NCBI GenBank assembly: GCA_033063855.1
Contig: CP093830.1
Location: 16,492,854 to 16,556,853 of the forward strand
Length of the DNA stretch: 64,000 bases
Direction: 5' to 3'
Source: Smittia aterrima
Taxonomy: Eukaryota > Arthropoda > Insecta > Diptera > Chironomidae
Shown: positions 36,578-47,305 of the stretch, in pieces
How positions within the stretch are numbered: position 1 is the stretch's first letter
Layout: every line of letters starts with the position of its first letter
Program-made: the position numbers and the translations under genes
The notes under the pieces: generated by a model
Seen by the model: only the letters and a program-made list of their open reading frames with translations
The model's database searches: none
What the model was told of the DNA's origin: nothing

Positions 36578-37762
36578 GGATCCTGCCGTTTCGATGGAAA
36601 ATATATAATTATATATAAAATTATAAATAATTATATATAATTTTATAAATAAATATAAACAAATATATATAATTATTTATAAATATTTATAAAATATAAA
36701 TAAATATATATAAAATGTAAATAAATATTTATAAAAATAAATAATTTTATAAATATTTGATGTCAAAAACTAAAAAATTAAATTGTAGAAAACTACAATT
36801 ATTTATAAGATATAAAAAATATTTATAAAATAATAAATAAATATTTATTCAATAATAAATAAATATTTATAAATTATAATTAATAAATTGAAAAATTGTG
36901 ATGTAGAAAACTTAATTTATTTATAAAATTATAAATATATTTTTGAAATATGAAAAGTAAATAGGTTATAATTTAAATTTTTATTTATTAAAGGATTATT
37001 CGATTTTTTTTGATTAACGTGCAATGAAACGCAACTAAATAATAAGAAGGTAGTTGTGCTAAGAAAAATTATTTGGAGTTGACATTTTTCTTAGCAGCGC
37101 GAGAGCGATTTTCCTTTGTTTGAGGCATTGATTCGAGTTCAGAGAAGCTATCTGTTGTGTCGGCAGAAGAACTTGAAGTTTCAATATTTCCCTATTAATA
37201 TTTCCAAGCGCAAGTCGCAGCCGGCAATATGTCTATTACTAATTTCCTTACAGAGATGGCAAATGTGATTACCCGTACAAAATCTCGTAAAGTTTATTAT
37301 TTTTTGTGTTTCAGTGCATGATATAAATAAACCTGAATTGAATAATCCTTTAATAAATAAAAATTTAGATTATAAATATTTAGTTTTCATATTTCAAAAT
37401 TATATTTATAATTTTATAAATAAATTAAGTTTTCTACATCTCATTTTTTCAATTTATTAATTATAATTTATAAATATTTATTTATTATTGAATAAATATT
37501 TATTTATTATTTTATAAATATTTTTTATATCTTATAAATAATTGTAGTTTTCTACAATTAAATTTTTTAGTTTTTGACATCAAATATTTATAAAATTATT
37601 TATTTTTAAAAATATTTATCTACATTTTATATATATTTATTTATATTTTATAAATATTTATAAATAATTATATATATTTATTTATATTTATTTATAAAAT
37701 TATATATAATTATTTATAATTTTATATATAATTATATATTTTCCATCGAAACGGCAAGTCCC
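36578..37762. mobile_element. Mutator-like MITE with 426-bp terminal inverted repeats
   Basis: The ends are GGATCCTGCCGTTTCGATGG and, inverted, GGGACTTGCCGTTTCGATGG. They open into extremely AT-rich inverted repeats extending to about 37003 and from about 37336, leaving a 330-bp core. Both sides are flanked by GTGATCGTC (36569-36577 and 37763-37771), a 9-bp target duplication. A 9-bp duplication with long inverted repeats is the pattern of Mutator-like elements. No transposase is present, so it is non-autonomous. The empty site is visible in the paralogous genes. Confidence 0.85.
37069..37191 (-). pseudogene. Possible C-terminal coding remnant in the MITE core
   Basis: A 40-codon frame rich in Ser/Glu with a basic end (NRSRAAKKNVNSK, stop at 37069) follows an AATAG acceptor. 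It is the only coding-like stretch in the element and could be the last exon of the parent element's gene. The identification is tentative. Confidence 0.3.
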
Positions 37763-37831
37763 GTGATCGTCGCAATAATTTTCAGTAAGTTGTAAAACGC
37801 TTAGACTAAAAAAAATAATTTTCGAATTGTC

Positions 37832-38068
37832 TTAAATAGCTTTGATCAACGTTTTTACTGCTGAAGAGAATACATGTACAAATTGTGATAGAATCTGATA
37901 AAATGTATTTATGATCCACCAGCGCAGAATATCCGCGCTCCTGTCCGCACTTGTTAATGTTTGCTTGAACTGTTTGATGTTATTCTTGAAGTTCCTAATC
38001 ATTGTAATATCAAAACCAAAACTAATATTTTCAGTTAAAAAAATTCTCAAGCTTTTTAATTTTGACAA
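37832..38068 (-). CDS. Open frame with exon-like 3' end, doubtful
   Basis: On the minus strand an acceptor-like ATGATTAG at about 38012 is followed by an open stretch ending QILSQFVHVFSSAVKTLIKAI and stop. The tail resembles in character the last exon of the secreted family (FIKPLVTFLSSFVNAVIAVL). It overlaps the putative exon 2 of paralogue 3 on the other strand, and its upstream side is cut by the transposon at 38081. Either this or the plus-strand reading may be accidental. Confidence 0.2.
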   Translation of the reverse strand: MSKLKSLRIFLTENISFGFDITMIRNFKNNIKQFKQTLTSADRSADILRWWIINTFYQILSQFVHVFSSAVKTLIKAI

Positions 38069-38700
38069 TTAAAACAATTACAGTGACCTGCCTAACTTGC
38101 CGTAGACCACATTTGCCGTAAAAACGAAAGGCTTTATGGGATCTTAGTTTTCGGGTGCTTATTTTAATCTGATCGATCAGTGTTTAGTCTCAATCGATAG
38201 CTAATTAAACGACGCAGCTTATTGTATCATTACTTTTGTTGCTAATTGATTCATTAATTTTAAATAAATTAACAAAGTTTTTTTTTTTTTTTTTTTTTAT
38301 TTCAAATAGCTAAGGAGATTATAATAAATAATTTTACTTTAATTTACATTGCAACTAAAAATTTTTGATTTTTTCGCTGATTGTTGCTCCTTCAAGGCCC
38401 TCCCGCGTCGTATCTAAACATTGCGGGTTCCGGCAGCTATTCGGAAAACGTTTCCACTTTTGGTGTGTCGTTTTCCTCATTATCTTGACCTATTCCAGGT
38501 CTGGGCCTCTTTGTTGGCGTCCCATACCATTTGTCTCTTCTTGTGGCTTCTTTTAGGCGTCCAAATCCTTGTCTATCCTGGATTTTAATCCTCGGCTTGG
38601 CTTCTTTTAGGCGTCCGTCTCCTTGTTGCCTTTCCTCTTCTTCTTCTCACTTCAAAGAGGATGGTTATATCGTGCAACTCTTTGAAATTTTCTCATTTGT

Positions 38701-39110
38701 GTGTTTGCCCGGTCATTCTTCATTGTTGTTGTCCTTATCTACAATTCCTTTTGTCTCTCTTTCTTATCATCGCACTTAGTCGAGCGTTCCATCGAGTTGA
38801 TCTCGTCGATGCAATGTTCAAGTCGGTCGACGATGATGATTCTGAGTTACTGGCTTGTGAATCACTGTATTCTTCAATTCACGGAATCACTATGATGCAG
38901 CCTCGAAACAGCACCATCAATGAACTTTCTGAATTTACTTGTCTGTTTCAATTGACATCGGGTTTCGGGTCTTAAGTCGGTAGAATCTTCCAAATTGTTA
39001 GACAAAAAAAAAATAAAAAAAGAAAAAATAAAAATATGTTTGCCCGGTCATTCTTCATTGTTGTTGTCCTTGTCTACAATTCCTTTGTCTCTCTTATCGT
39101 CGCACTCTTC
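38701..39110 (+). repeat. Internal direct duplication in the TA-flanked element
   Basis: TGTTTGCCCGGTCATTCTTC and its continuation through TTGTTGTCCTT, CTACAATTCC and TCTCTC occur at about 38702-38785 and again at about 39037-39105. A shorter repeat, GGCTTCTTTTAGGCGTCC, occurs at about 38546 and 38599. Confidence 0.8.
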
Positions 39111-40622
39111 TCATCATCGGGTCTTAAGAAGTTGGTGGCATTCTTCGCGGGATTGCAGACGAAATTGCGGTGACAACACTAATTTTAAATTGACGTCCAT
39201 TTACTTGTACAGTTTAAAAGTTTGCTTGTGTAGTTCTTAATTAATAAGAGCCAGTTTCATTCAGTTTTCCATTGTTTTGAATCAGTCCGCCTTGTGCCAA
39301 TGCCCAATAATTTCAATATTCAGTCTTCTTTGTTGTCATATGCTAGTTGCCTCTGCTTTCTCTCATCTGTTGTTGGTGGCTTGATTAACTGTATTTGATA
39401 ACTGTGCTTAATGGCAAACACTCCCACAGTGTGGCACAACCATCCTAACCTTGTTTCTTCCGGTTCCGGTTTTTCACCTTCGCTGTCGTGGGTTCAACGT
39501 TTAGATGAATGGCTTAGCTGCTTTGCCTTGGTTGTCGACTGTTTGAGTCCAATAGAAACTTATACGGTAACTAGCTCCGAGCCCATGCCTTAATTCCAAA
39601 AGTTTCAATTTTTCTTGCGCGTTGTCTCGAGAACTTTCACGTTTTCTACCTCGAATTTAAGAATTTCGATTAAACTCCACTGTGTGCATCTGTCCAGGGG
39701 TCTTGTTGATGTAATGAATAACTTTTGTTGGTTGAAACAGGCCTTAATCAGTGATTATTTAATTAATTTAATTTTTCACTTTCGTCCGATGCCATAGTTG
39801 CAGGCCCTCAATTAACAAAGTTGACGCGCTTTTATTTTTGTGAAACGAGCAACGAGTGAGCACTTACTCTCTCTCACTGAACTTGAAAATTTTCATATTT
39901 AATGTTGACGCTTGTCATCTTTTAGTATCTTGAACGATTAAGCAACTCTTTGAGAACGGTTTAAAACCAAGAAGATTGAAGTAGCAAGAAAAGAAATGAA
40001 TAAATTCTTAAGTTTAACTGATGAAGAAAATCGAGCGTATTTGCCGGTCGATTTCGAGCGTATTTGCCGCAGTTTGTAAATTGTAAATTTTTCACAACTT
40101 GCAAATTCGAGCAAACTGGCCATTTCAATTCAATTTATCAAAACAATCTTTAATTAAACAATTTGATCATCTTAAACAAGTTTTAACCGATAAAGTAATT
40201 TTTTTAACGAGTTCAGTGATAATTCTTTTCTTTCAAAGTTATCTGTGAGTGGTGAAATATTGAAAATAGTGAAATGGAATTCATTGTTATTGTTTCAGAT
40301 CGAGCGGCTTGAGTCAACAAAATCAAAAATAAGAGCTATGAGTGGACAGACGAAGTGAAAGAACAAAGAGTATTCATCCAAAGACCTGCAGCAAGCTCAA
40401 CAAAGAACAAAAAAAAGTCATCAAAGAAAATTTTATCAAAATCAAGAATGAGAAGGATGAGGAGAAGAAATCAGCTAAGCGACGATCAGAGGAAGCCAAA
40501 TTGATTGAGAATCAAGAGCCGAAACATTCCTGAAACATAAAAAGCTTTGTCATTCAAAAGATTAAAATAAATTGTTGAAAACTGATTTTATTTCTTTCAT
40601 TCTAATCATTCTAAATAATTTC

Positions 40623-40793
40623 AGGTGAGTAAAGTGGAAATAGTGAATCAAAAGTGAAGAAAGTGATGATCAAGCAAGAGACTAACAGTTTAAAAGTTGA
40701 CTTAAACCGAACAGGACTGACTTGGCCTCTACGATTTATGATTGCTATGCCTGATCATCACTTTTTTTCACTATTTTCACTCTACTCACCTGT
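40623..40793. repeat. Foldback of about 45-bp arms
   Basis: GGTGAGTAAAGTGGAAATAG at the left and its imperfect inverse ending CACTCTACTCACC at the right, with GTGATGATCA in both, can form a hairpin with a loop of about 75 nt. Each arm begins with a splice-donor-like GTGAGT on its own strand. Confidence 0.7.
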
Positions 40794-41185
40794 TCGTTCC
40801 ATCCGCTGATTGTTCTCTGCTTCTTGGTTCCATCCGTTGGTTCATCTCCGCTTCCTGGTCCTTCATCCGAGTCTATATGTACTTTTGGGTGACATCCTGA
40901 GTCCTAAAAAGAAGAAAAAAACATTAAAATATTACAAGTTTTAAATCAAGTTTTTACTCACCTTCTGATCGTCTTGGAACTGCGCCTCCACTTCGCTCGC
41001 CTCACTCGATGATCCCTCTGCTCCTTTCGATGCTTTTCGTTCCAGTCCGCTCCGCTTTTCCGCTGATTTCGTTGATTTCCCGATGAGATTTCACTCGTTG
41101 AGACTCCAAATGTTGATGCTCCTCTAGACCTGAAAAGAAATGAAAAAAATTAGTTTAAAAACTTAGTTGAAAGATGAAACTTACC
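40790..41185 (-). pseudogene. Exon-like blocks inside the TA-flanked element
   Basis: On the minus strand a coding-like block ends at 41185 with a GTAAGT donor. A second block, 41129-40962, lies between TTTTCAG and GTGAGT, and a third, 40903-40790, between TTTTTAG and GTGAGT. Each has an open, charged, coding-like frame (for example EVEAQFQDDQK and DSDEGPGSGDEPTDGTKKQR), but the frames do not join without a shift in the middle block. This looks like a decayed multi-exon gene, either the element's own or one captured from the host. I do not recognise the protein. Confidence 0.4.
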
Positions 41186-43027
41186 ACTCGTTCTACTCTG
41201 CTGGTGACGCTGATCCTCTGCATAAACTTCTTTAAGCTTCCCGACGCTCGGTTTCACCAATTCATTAAGTTTTCTTGTGTGTTTACATTCTTTCAAAGTA
41301 AAAATATTTTTTTAATGTTTTTCGCGTTTCTGATCACTTTTGATGGTTCTTTTAACACTTAAATCACTAATGCCAACTCCCACTACCGCTTTTAATCACC
41401 ACCGAGCACTTTCAACGCGAATTTAATACAATTTAAGTCAATTTACTTTTTTTAGTTCATTTTTCACTGCGCAACTGAGCAAGCGAAATCGAACGGCAAG
41501 TTAAATCCTTTAGCTGTGGCAAATACGGCAGCCGAACGGCAAGTAATATCCGAAATTTCATGTTGACAAATCACTCAATTTAGTTAACTTAATTAAATAT
41601 TCCGATCCCGGCAAAAATCATGCAATGAGCTGATTAAATTTGTTTTCTCCTAAGATAAAAATATTGAAACTCCGTCGACCAGGAAGAAAGTTATTAACTT
41701 GTAAACTTTGAGAACAGTCAAAAAGTGTGTTTTTACGGCAAGTTAGGCAGGTCACTGTATTGAAAAAATAAAATATGTGCAAATAGATAATTGGAACAAA
41801 ATAGTTATTGCTTAATCAAGCGAATAGTTTTTTGCAGTTGTGTAACAATGGCAATTACAATTTGTGATCATTCTTATTTTGAAACTTCATAGGATTGAAG
41901 TCAAATAATTTAATTTTTATTGTTTAATTTTAATAACTCATTTTTTATCGAAATCTGTGGAAATTTCCAGAGATTTCGTAGCTGAGTCATTTATGACTGG
42001 TTTCTCCACAATTAAGGAGAACCAGACAGAAAACATCCTTTATTATCGGCTTAGACTCAAATATTCCATTTAGTCATAAATACATTCATTTTATTGCACC
42101 TTTCCCATAAAAACCATAGCAATTAATGCAGTTTCTGCTTTGACAAAGCTGCAGAAATAGCAAAGGATCATAAAACAAAAGGTCCCAAAAATTCCCTAAT
42201 TGCCTTTCGTCTGGAAAGGCTAATAAAAGCAATTAATATTCATGTTAGAATTCATATAAAAGCCCTAAGAAACAGAAATAAAGCATCAGTTAAAGTTCAT
42301 CATTCAAACTAGTAACATCGTTTTTATTCTAAAGTGTTCAAACCAGTCTTTCTAAAGACTACGTGAACGTCAATAGATTTTACCCTCAGTAAAATCTTTC
42401 AGTGCTCCTTCGAGCCTTCAAAAGTGAAATAAATGTGTGTGTAAAGGCAGGGCCCGCCGCAACACACCAACAACCATAAACATCCACGTGGGTGAGTATC
42501 AAAATCGCAAGCTTGTGTCATCCAAAAAGTTTTTGTTTAGTGTTTAAATGTTTGTTTGTTTTCAAGTGTTATCAATCCGTGAATCTTTTTGACAAGACCT
42601 GATAAGTCACGAGCAAATTAAAAGAGCTTCTAAAAAATTCGCGAACATTTAGAAAATTATTCGAACCGCTATCCAGATAATAAAAAACTTTTCGTGATAG
42701 AACCTCAAGAGGATATCACCAATCTAAATTCTCAATCTCAATCTCAATCTAAATTCTCAATCTCAATCTTAATCATTTAATCCAAACGCCTTAAGAGGCT
42801 CATTAAAATTCTAATTCTATTCCTATTCTATCAGATTCCTACAAGGAACTGAATTCCAATTAAAATTCTTATTCTATCAGATTCCTACAAGGAACTGAAT
42901 TCCAATCCATTCTAAATTCCAAGAGAACTCCAATTCAAGTAGTTTCTAAAAAAGAAACGGAAAAAAGCCATACAGCAAAAAACTCAGTAAAAGCAAACTT
43001 GACGAAGTTTGCTCTGAGCGAGAGACT

Positions 43028-43828
43028 ATGAATACTCAAAACGTTAGAATTCTAGACTCTCAACTCGATGTTATCGATCGAGTTGCCAAATGTTGCAATA
43101 ACCTATTCAAAACGAATAGGACCAATCGCACAGCTGAAAAGCTAGGATCGCAGTTGGCCTTACTTAAATCTCTCTTTGAAACTTTCACTCAAAACCATGA
43201 GCTGATTAAGAAGTTTGACGAACAACCGCCAAACGACTATAAAATTAAATACGAAGAAACGATTAAATTGAAGCAAAAAAGCTTCGCATTTTTTATTAAA
43301 CATTGCCCCAATATAGCAGAAGGTTTACACAGCGAAGTTGAATGGACCGAAGACGATCCAGAAATGCTAGCAATAGCAAATCAAGAAATGCCAGCAAGCG
43401 CCAATTTAGAACAAATAACAACCCAACAAGACGAATCAACCATACAGTCCACTAGCAACGAGAACCCTGAACAACCAGAAGAAGCTTCAGGCACCACTAC
43501 AACGGAAAACCAACCTACAAGGGATTCAAATCCTACTCAGCAAACAAACGGTGCGGTACGTAAAAATAATGAATTTTTCTCTTCTGCCTAAAAAAGAAAA
43601 GAAAATGAAGAAATCGCAGAATTAAAAGCAATCATAAAACAACAACAAGAGATGTTGGCCAAGCTTTTAAAACTGCACAGCAAACCACCGCCCCTCACAC
43701 TATCAAAGCCAACCATCGCTTCAGCACAATTTTCAACTCCGGAAATATACAAAACTCCGATGAGTTGCGAAGACGATCATTCACAAACAGAACCCAAGCA
43801 GAAGATACAGCCCTGGAAATACAACTAG
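43028..43828 (+). pseudogene. Gag-like frame with one in-frame stop
   Basis: The frame runs 187 codons to TAA at 43589 and then continues in the same frame for 78 codons to TAG at 43826. The N-terminal part is helical (LGSQLALLKSLFETF, HELIKKF), of the kind seen at the start of BEL/Pao Gag, followed by a Gln/Thr/Glu-rich linker and a coiled segment (IIKQQQEMLAKLLKL). The internal stop and absence of downstream domains mark it as broken. Confidence 0.55.
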
Positions 43829-43844
43829 GAACCTTTTTTTGAAA

Positions 43845-43995
43845 TAACAACTTCACATACTCCCTGGAATCTCCATCGAAAACGGGAATTTCGAGTGGAG
43901 GTAGCCTGATGGTACGTTGCCTTGGTAGGTTCTTAGTAAAATCTTTCAAATATGTTCGAGATAACTTCCGGAGTTTCTTTTGTGCACTGTGTTAG
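43845..43995 (-). pseudogene. Inverted Gag fragment (DUF1759-like)
   Basis: On the minus strand, TIRLPPLEIPVFDGDSREYV matches the start of the Gag core of BEL/Pao retrotransposons (LPKLELPxFDGDxxEW). It abuts the end of the plus-strand gag-like frame in opposite orientation, so the two pieces of the same type of protein have been flipped relative to each other. Confidence 0.6.
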
Positions 43996-44065
43996 TTTCA
44001 CTTTTCACGGAATGAAAATCACGTTTCATGAAAAATCTATTAAAAACTTTAATTTATCATGTCTT

Positions 44066-44080
44066 TTTCAATATAAAACC
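44066..44080 (+). promoter_or_regulatory. Fifth copy of the TTTCAATATAAAA promoter box
   Basis: TTTTTCAATATAAAACC is followed by AACAGTTCAAAACATTCA, the same arrangement as in the secreted-family promoters. A short frame from ATG 44108 to a GTAAGT donor (about 44160) follows but does not encode a signal peptide. It is a probable relic of another family member. Confidence 0.45.
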
Positions 44081-44634
44081 AGCAACAGTTCAAAACATTC
44101 ATAGTGATGATCCACGACATCACCGCCTTTGTGACCATTAAAAAAATTATGTTTCGTCGGTAAGTAGATACATGTACTACGAATATGAGCTTATGAAACA
44201 CATTTTAGATTTGTTGAAATTTTCGAACCTAAAACAAAAGAGTTATTGTTTAATTATGCAAAATAATTTGTTCCGTCGGCGGCTCTTGCTTTTCCTCTAA
44301 TTTCCATTACAATTAATTTAAATTAATTAATTTGAAATCTTCTTCTTTCTTAATGGAAGAAATGAGTTTTCGCTGGAAAATTGCTGGCGGGGAAAAATGA
44401 AATTAAACATTAAATATTCTCAGAGATTAATGAAGCATAAATTTCGCTTGAAACTATAAATTGGTTTGTCATCGTCGAAATATTTGAACTTAGCAATAAT
44501 TCCAAGTGACGATAATTTTGTTCAAATATTTTCTCAGCTCACACCTTCTCAACACTCATCAGTGGTTTCTCGCTTGGTTTCAAATCAGTTCAACAAATCG
44601 TTTCAGTCATTGAAGATCATCAAGAGAAGTGAAA

Positions 44635-46224
44635 ATGTTTATTTCGAAATTAAAATTACTTTTGATGTTTGTTTTAATCTCAATCAGCGAATCATCAGAT
44701 ATCTCAGAAGAAAATCAATCGACAGGTAAGTTTAGTTGGAAAATTCATTCAGAAATTTGAAAGTTGAATTATAAAAGTTGTAAAATGGTCTTCGTCTCAT
44801 AAATTTTATGTACATGACTGCTCACGATGTTGATAAGGGAGACAATGCATGAAAGGAAACTTTTTCCTGAAAATGCGATTTTTTTCTTTATTCAACTTCA
44901 ACCTTAGTCTCCCTCACAAGAATTTTCTTGTTTTGCTCGTAAAGCGAAATGTCTTCGAATTTAAGCATTTTCTTGTTTCTTCCACGCCTTTCCGCCCGAC
45001 TGACTGCAGTCAAAAATGTGTTTGCTGTAAGATTGAAACTATAATCGCCTTAAAATCAGATTATGTTCGTATTATTCCCATTCCCTTCCCTTGCTTTGAT
45101 TAAATTGATTTTCTTGCTTATTCACTGTCGATGATGTAAAAACTTAGATTGATGTGTTTGTGCTGTGATTGTCTTTATCTGCACACGAATGGCGAATTCC
45201 CATGATGATTTAAACAAGATTTTGCATTCATTAGACGTTCCGATGGAAAACAACGAAACTTTTTACAAGATTGGAGACTTAACAAGGCGGCGACTTGCTT
45301 TCAATGTTGATGATGAAACGACCGATGAAGACAATTATCTCGGAATGGGAGTGGACGAAGGAGTTCCAATTGTCGAAGCAGCCGATGGACGTGCCTTGAA
45401 GCAAACGATGCAAACTGTAACTAAGATTGACGTAGGAATCCAGTCTCAGCTTCTGGTTGCTCCAGGGTCAACCTCAATAATTTACTTCGACGTAACTAAT
45501 TTGAGAAACGAGCCGACTTATCATTCGTTTACTGTTCAAGACGAAAGGAAATTCTTGAGATGGATGGAGCCTAGAGTGTGAGTAGTTCAACTGATTTTCT
45601 TATTCGACATTGAAACAAAAGTTTTCTTTTAGTTTGGTGCTTCAGCCAATGCAGAAGGAGTCAGTGAGAGTAACAATAATGGTTCCACAAGGTGAAGACT
45701 TGGGCGCAAAAGATAAAATAACTTTAACCTCACAAGGACTCGAACGGGTTTCTCAATCAGTTGTCGTGACTGTCTCCAAGAGCGGAATCAATGATGCGTG
45801 GACACCTCACGTTTGGTACACTTACAACACAAGATGCGATTGGCGTGAGTCTTGCGTTGGTGGAACTTGGTCAATTGAAGTTGTCGCTCGTGATTACGAG
45901 TCTGGTTTGATGAGTCTTCGATCGAATCCTGAAGGTTTATTGCTTCGTGCTCCATTCACAGCTGGGACAAACGATGAAGTGAAAGCAACTTACTCTGCAT
46001 CATGCTGCGAGCCACGAGTTTCAATCTCAGCTTACGACTTGAATCGCAATCAAAGAACGATTCAATTAAACGTCGACGATCCATGGCTAAGCGATTACGC
46101 TATCGCAACTGTAGTCCTGGCTGTTCTCTTCTTCATTCTTCTCATCATTCTCATCATCATTTGGATCGTTTGGTGTTGCAAAAGACGAAGCTACAACAAT
46201 AACTTAGACGGGACAATTCATTAA
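44635..46224 (+). CDS. Type I membrane protein with extracellular beta-sandwich
   Basis: The preferred model joins 44635-44725, 45235-45577 and 45633-46224 (341 aa). Exon 1 encodes a signal peptide (MFISKLKLLLMFVLISISES). The exon 2 start at 45235 uses CATTCATTAG and restores phase 1; opening at ATG 45189 instead would leave the protein without a signal peptide. An acidic segment (DDETTDEDNY) precedes an immunoglobulin-like or NEW3-like beta domain (about residues 95-195: LLVAPGSTSIIYFDV, VRVTIMVPQGED). A second, cysteine-containing beta region follows (RCDWRESC, SCCEPRVSIS). Near the C-terminus lies a transmembrane helix (AIATVVLAVLFFILLIILII) with a short basic tail WCCKRRSYNN. I do not recognise the family; it resembles the C-terminal end of larger VWA/hemicentin-type surface proteins. 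Confidence 0.65.
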
Positions 46225-47124
46225 TTCATTAACATAGTTCAAGCGACTAGATCAAGATGACAAATTCTTCTTGGAAAGTTATTTCAGCTATTTTGTTGTT
46301 ATTAATGGCAGACTAATACATATTTATTGCCGCATATCTCTTGTTGTATTGTCCAGTCTGATACAACAGGAACTTTCAGTTGACAAATGCCTCGTCATTA
46401 GAAAATCTTTTATGTGGCAAAATACGATTAATGGATCAATTTATTACACGAAGCTCGATTCATCTTCTCGAAGCTCAAAGTTCTTCGTCATTAATTTTCC
46501 GATCCTGAGCGAGAGTGAAATTGCTTATTGATAAGTTGACAAAGACTTCGCTTAACAACAAAATGTTTCTTGATGGAAATCTTTTCGAAGCAATTAAGTT
46601 TACGTCGTGACTTTGTCAGTAACTTTCGTCCATTGATGATGATGAAGGTGTAGCGTAAAGATTTCCTCCGAAACCTTTTACAACTTCCCGTGTTCTGTGG
46701 TCTGACAGAAGAAGAATTTATTACAGTGATTAACTTGAAATGTGTCCAAAATATTAATGGAAAATATTCTTTCGTCTTCAAGAGCAACAACTTGGAACAA
46801 TTAATGAATGTCTGCTTTGAGTGGTCGTCATGCATAAGACTCGTAATCTTAAATTTATGTGACAAGAAGCGAATTTGACCTAAATTTCAGAAACTTCGAA
46901 GTAATTATTGCCGTGTCGTATTTATTCATCTCACAGAATGATAAAGAAGATTCTTCGTTTGTGTCGTCGTCGAAGAAGTGATGATAACTCGCTCTGTACA
47001 TGACACATCATCACAAGGAGATAATTGAATTATTCCACTCGCCAAATCCATTATCGCATCGGGCATTTCGGTGTTAAGCGAGGCTCTGTGGCTTCTGAAC
47101 CGAATGAATTTTCTCGGTTAAAGT
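46225..47124. other. Intergenic, nothing recognised
   Basis: About 900 bp after the membrane-protein gene. Overlapping open frames on both strands at 46491-46878 have no recognisable features and are probably chance. Confidence 0.5.
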
Positions 47125-47305
47125 TTGTCGCTGTTAAGTTTTTTCAGTCACGTACAGCTCCTAATGCCAGAAGTTTAAGCTGAAACAACTCTGAATTATC
47201 TCGAGTACAAGCTCAGCAAACAAACATAGAATTCATAATTTTAATGTAAACCGCAGAACATGCTCGAAACAGTTGGCTCCAGTGTTGTCGGAATTGTTGT
47301 TGCGC
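47125..47305. repeat. Outer extension of inverted repeat, right copy
   Basis: Reverse-complement partner of 32719-32893; an insertion of about 10 bp (TTGTTTCAGC on the inverted strand) distinguishes it. Confidence 0.85.

Larger units (their letters stand above)
36542..37898 (+). pseudogene. Secreted family paralogue 3, split by a transposon
   Basis: The start ATG AAG begins a signal peptide (MKSQAVVAIVIV) that stops at 36577, where a 1185-bp element is inserted. Coding sequence resumes at 37772 with AIIF and a GTAAGT donor at 37785, exactly as in paralogues 1 and 2. A candidate exon 2 (37840-37898) follows an AATAG acceptor and soon reaches TGA; it is cysteine-containing and unlike exon 2 of the other copies. 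The gene is therefore interrupted in its signal peptide and its downstream part is diverged. Promoter elements remain upstream. Confidence 0.75.
38081..41757. mobile_element. 3.7-kb TA-flanked DNA transposon, no transposase seen
   Basis: The element begins CAGTGACCTGCCTAACTTGC and ends with its inverse, followed on both sides by TA (38079-38080, 41758-41759). CAGTG ends with TA target duplication are typical of the Tc1/mariner/pogo supergroup. The left end carries a 16-bp insertion that repeats TTGCCGTA. Further TTGCCG/CGGCAA motifs sit at about 40035-40075 and 41494-41550 near the right end and may be transposase-binding sites. The interior is heterogeneous: a 21-base T run at 38279, duplicated blocks, a foldback and exon-like pieces, but no DDE transposase. 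It is probably non-autonomous or composite. Confidence 0.75.
41984..43995 (+). mobile_element. BEL/Pao-like LTR retrotransposon remnant
   Basis: A TATAAAAGCCC promoter-like box at about 42256 and a long leader with tandem repeats (TCAATC runs at 42720-42775, a duplicated block at 42821-42908) precede a gag-like frame. No protease, reverse transcriptase or integrase is present, and I find no second LTR or primer-binding site I can trust. The left limit is approximate. It is a dead 5' fragment. Confidence 0.55.

Noticed and set aside
42720..42908. Clustered short repeats resembling a CRISPR-like array
   Set aside because: Irregular unit sizes, no spacers and a eukaryotic retroelement leader context; simple tandem duplication explains them.
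46491..46865. 124-codon minus-strand frame
   Set aside because: It overlaps another random frame on the plus strand and has no recognisable feature.
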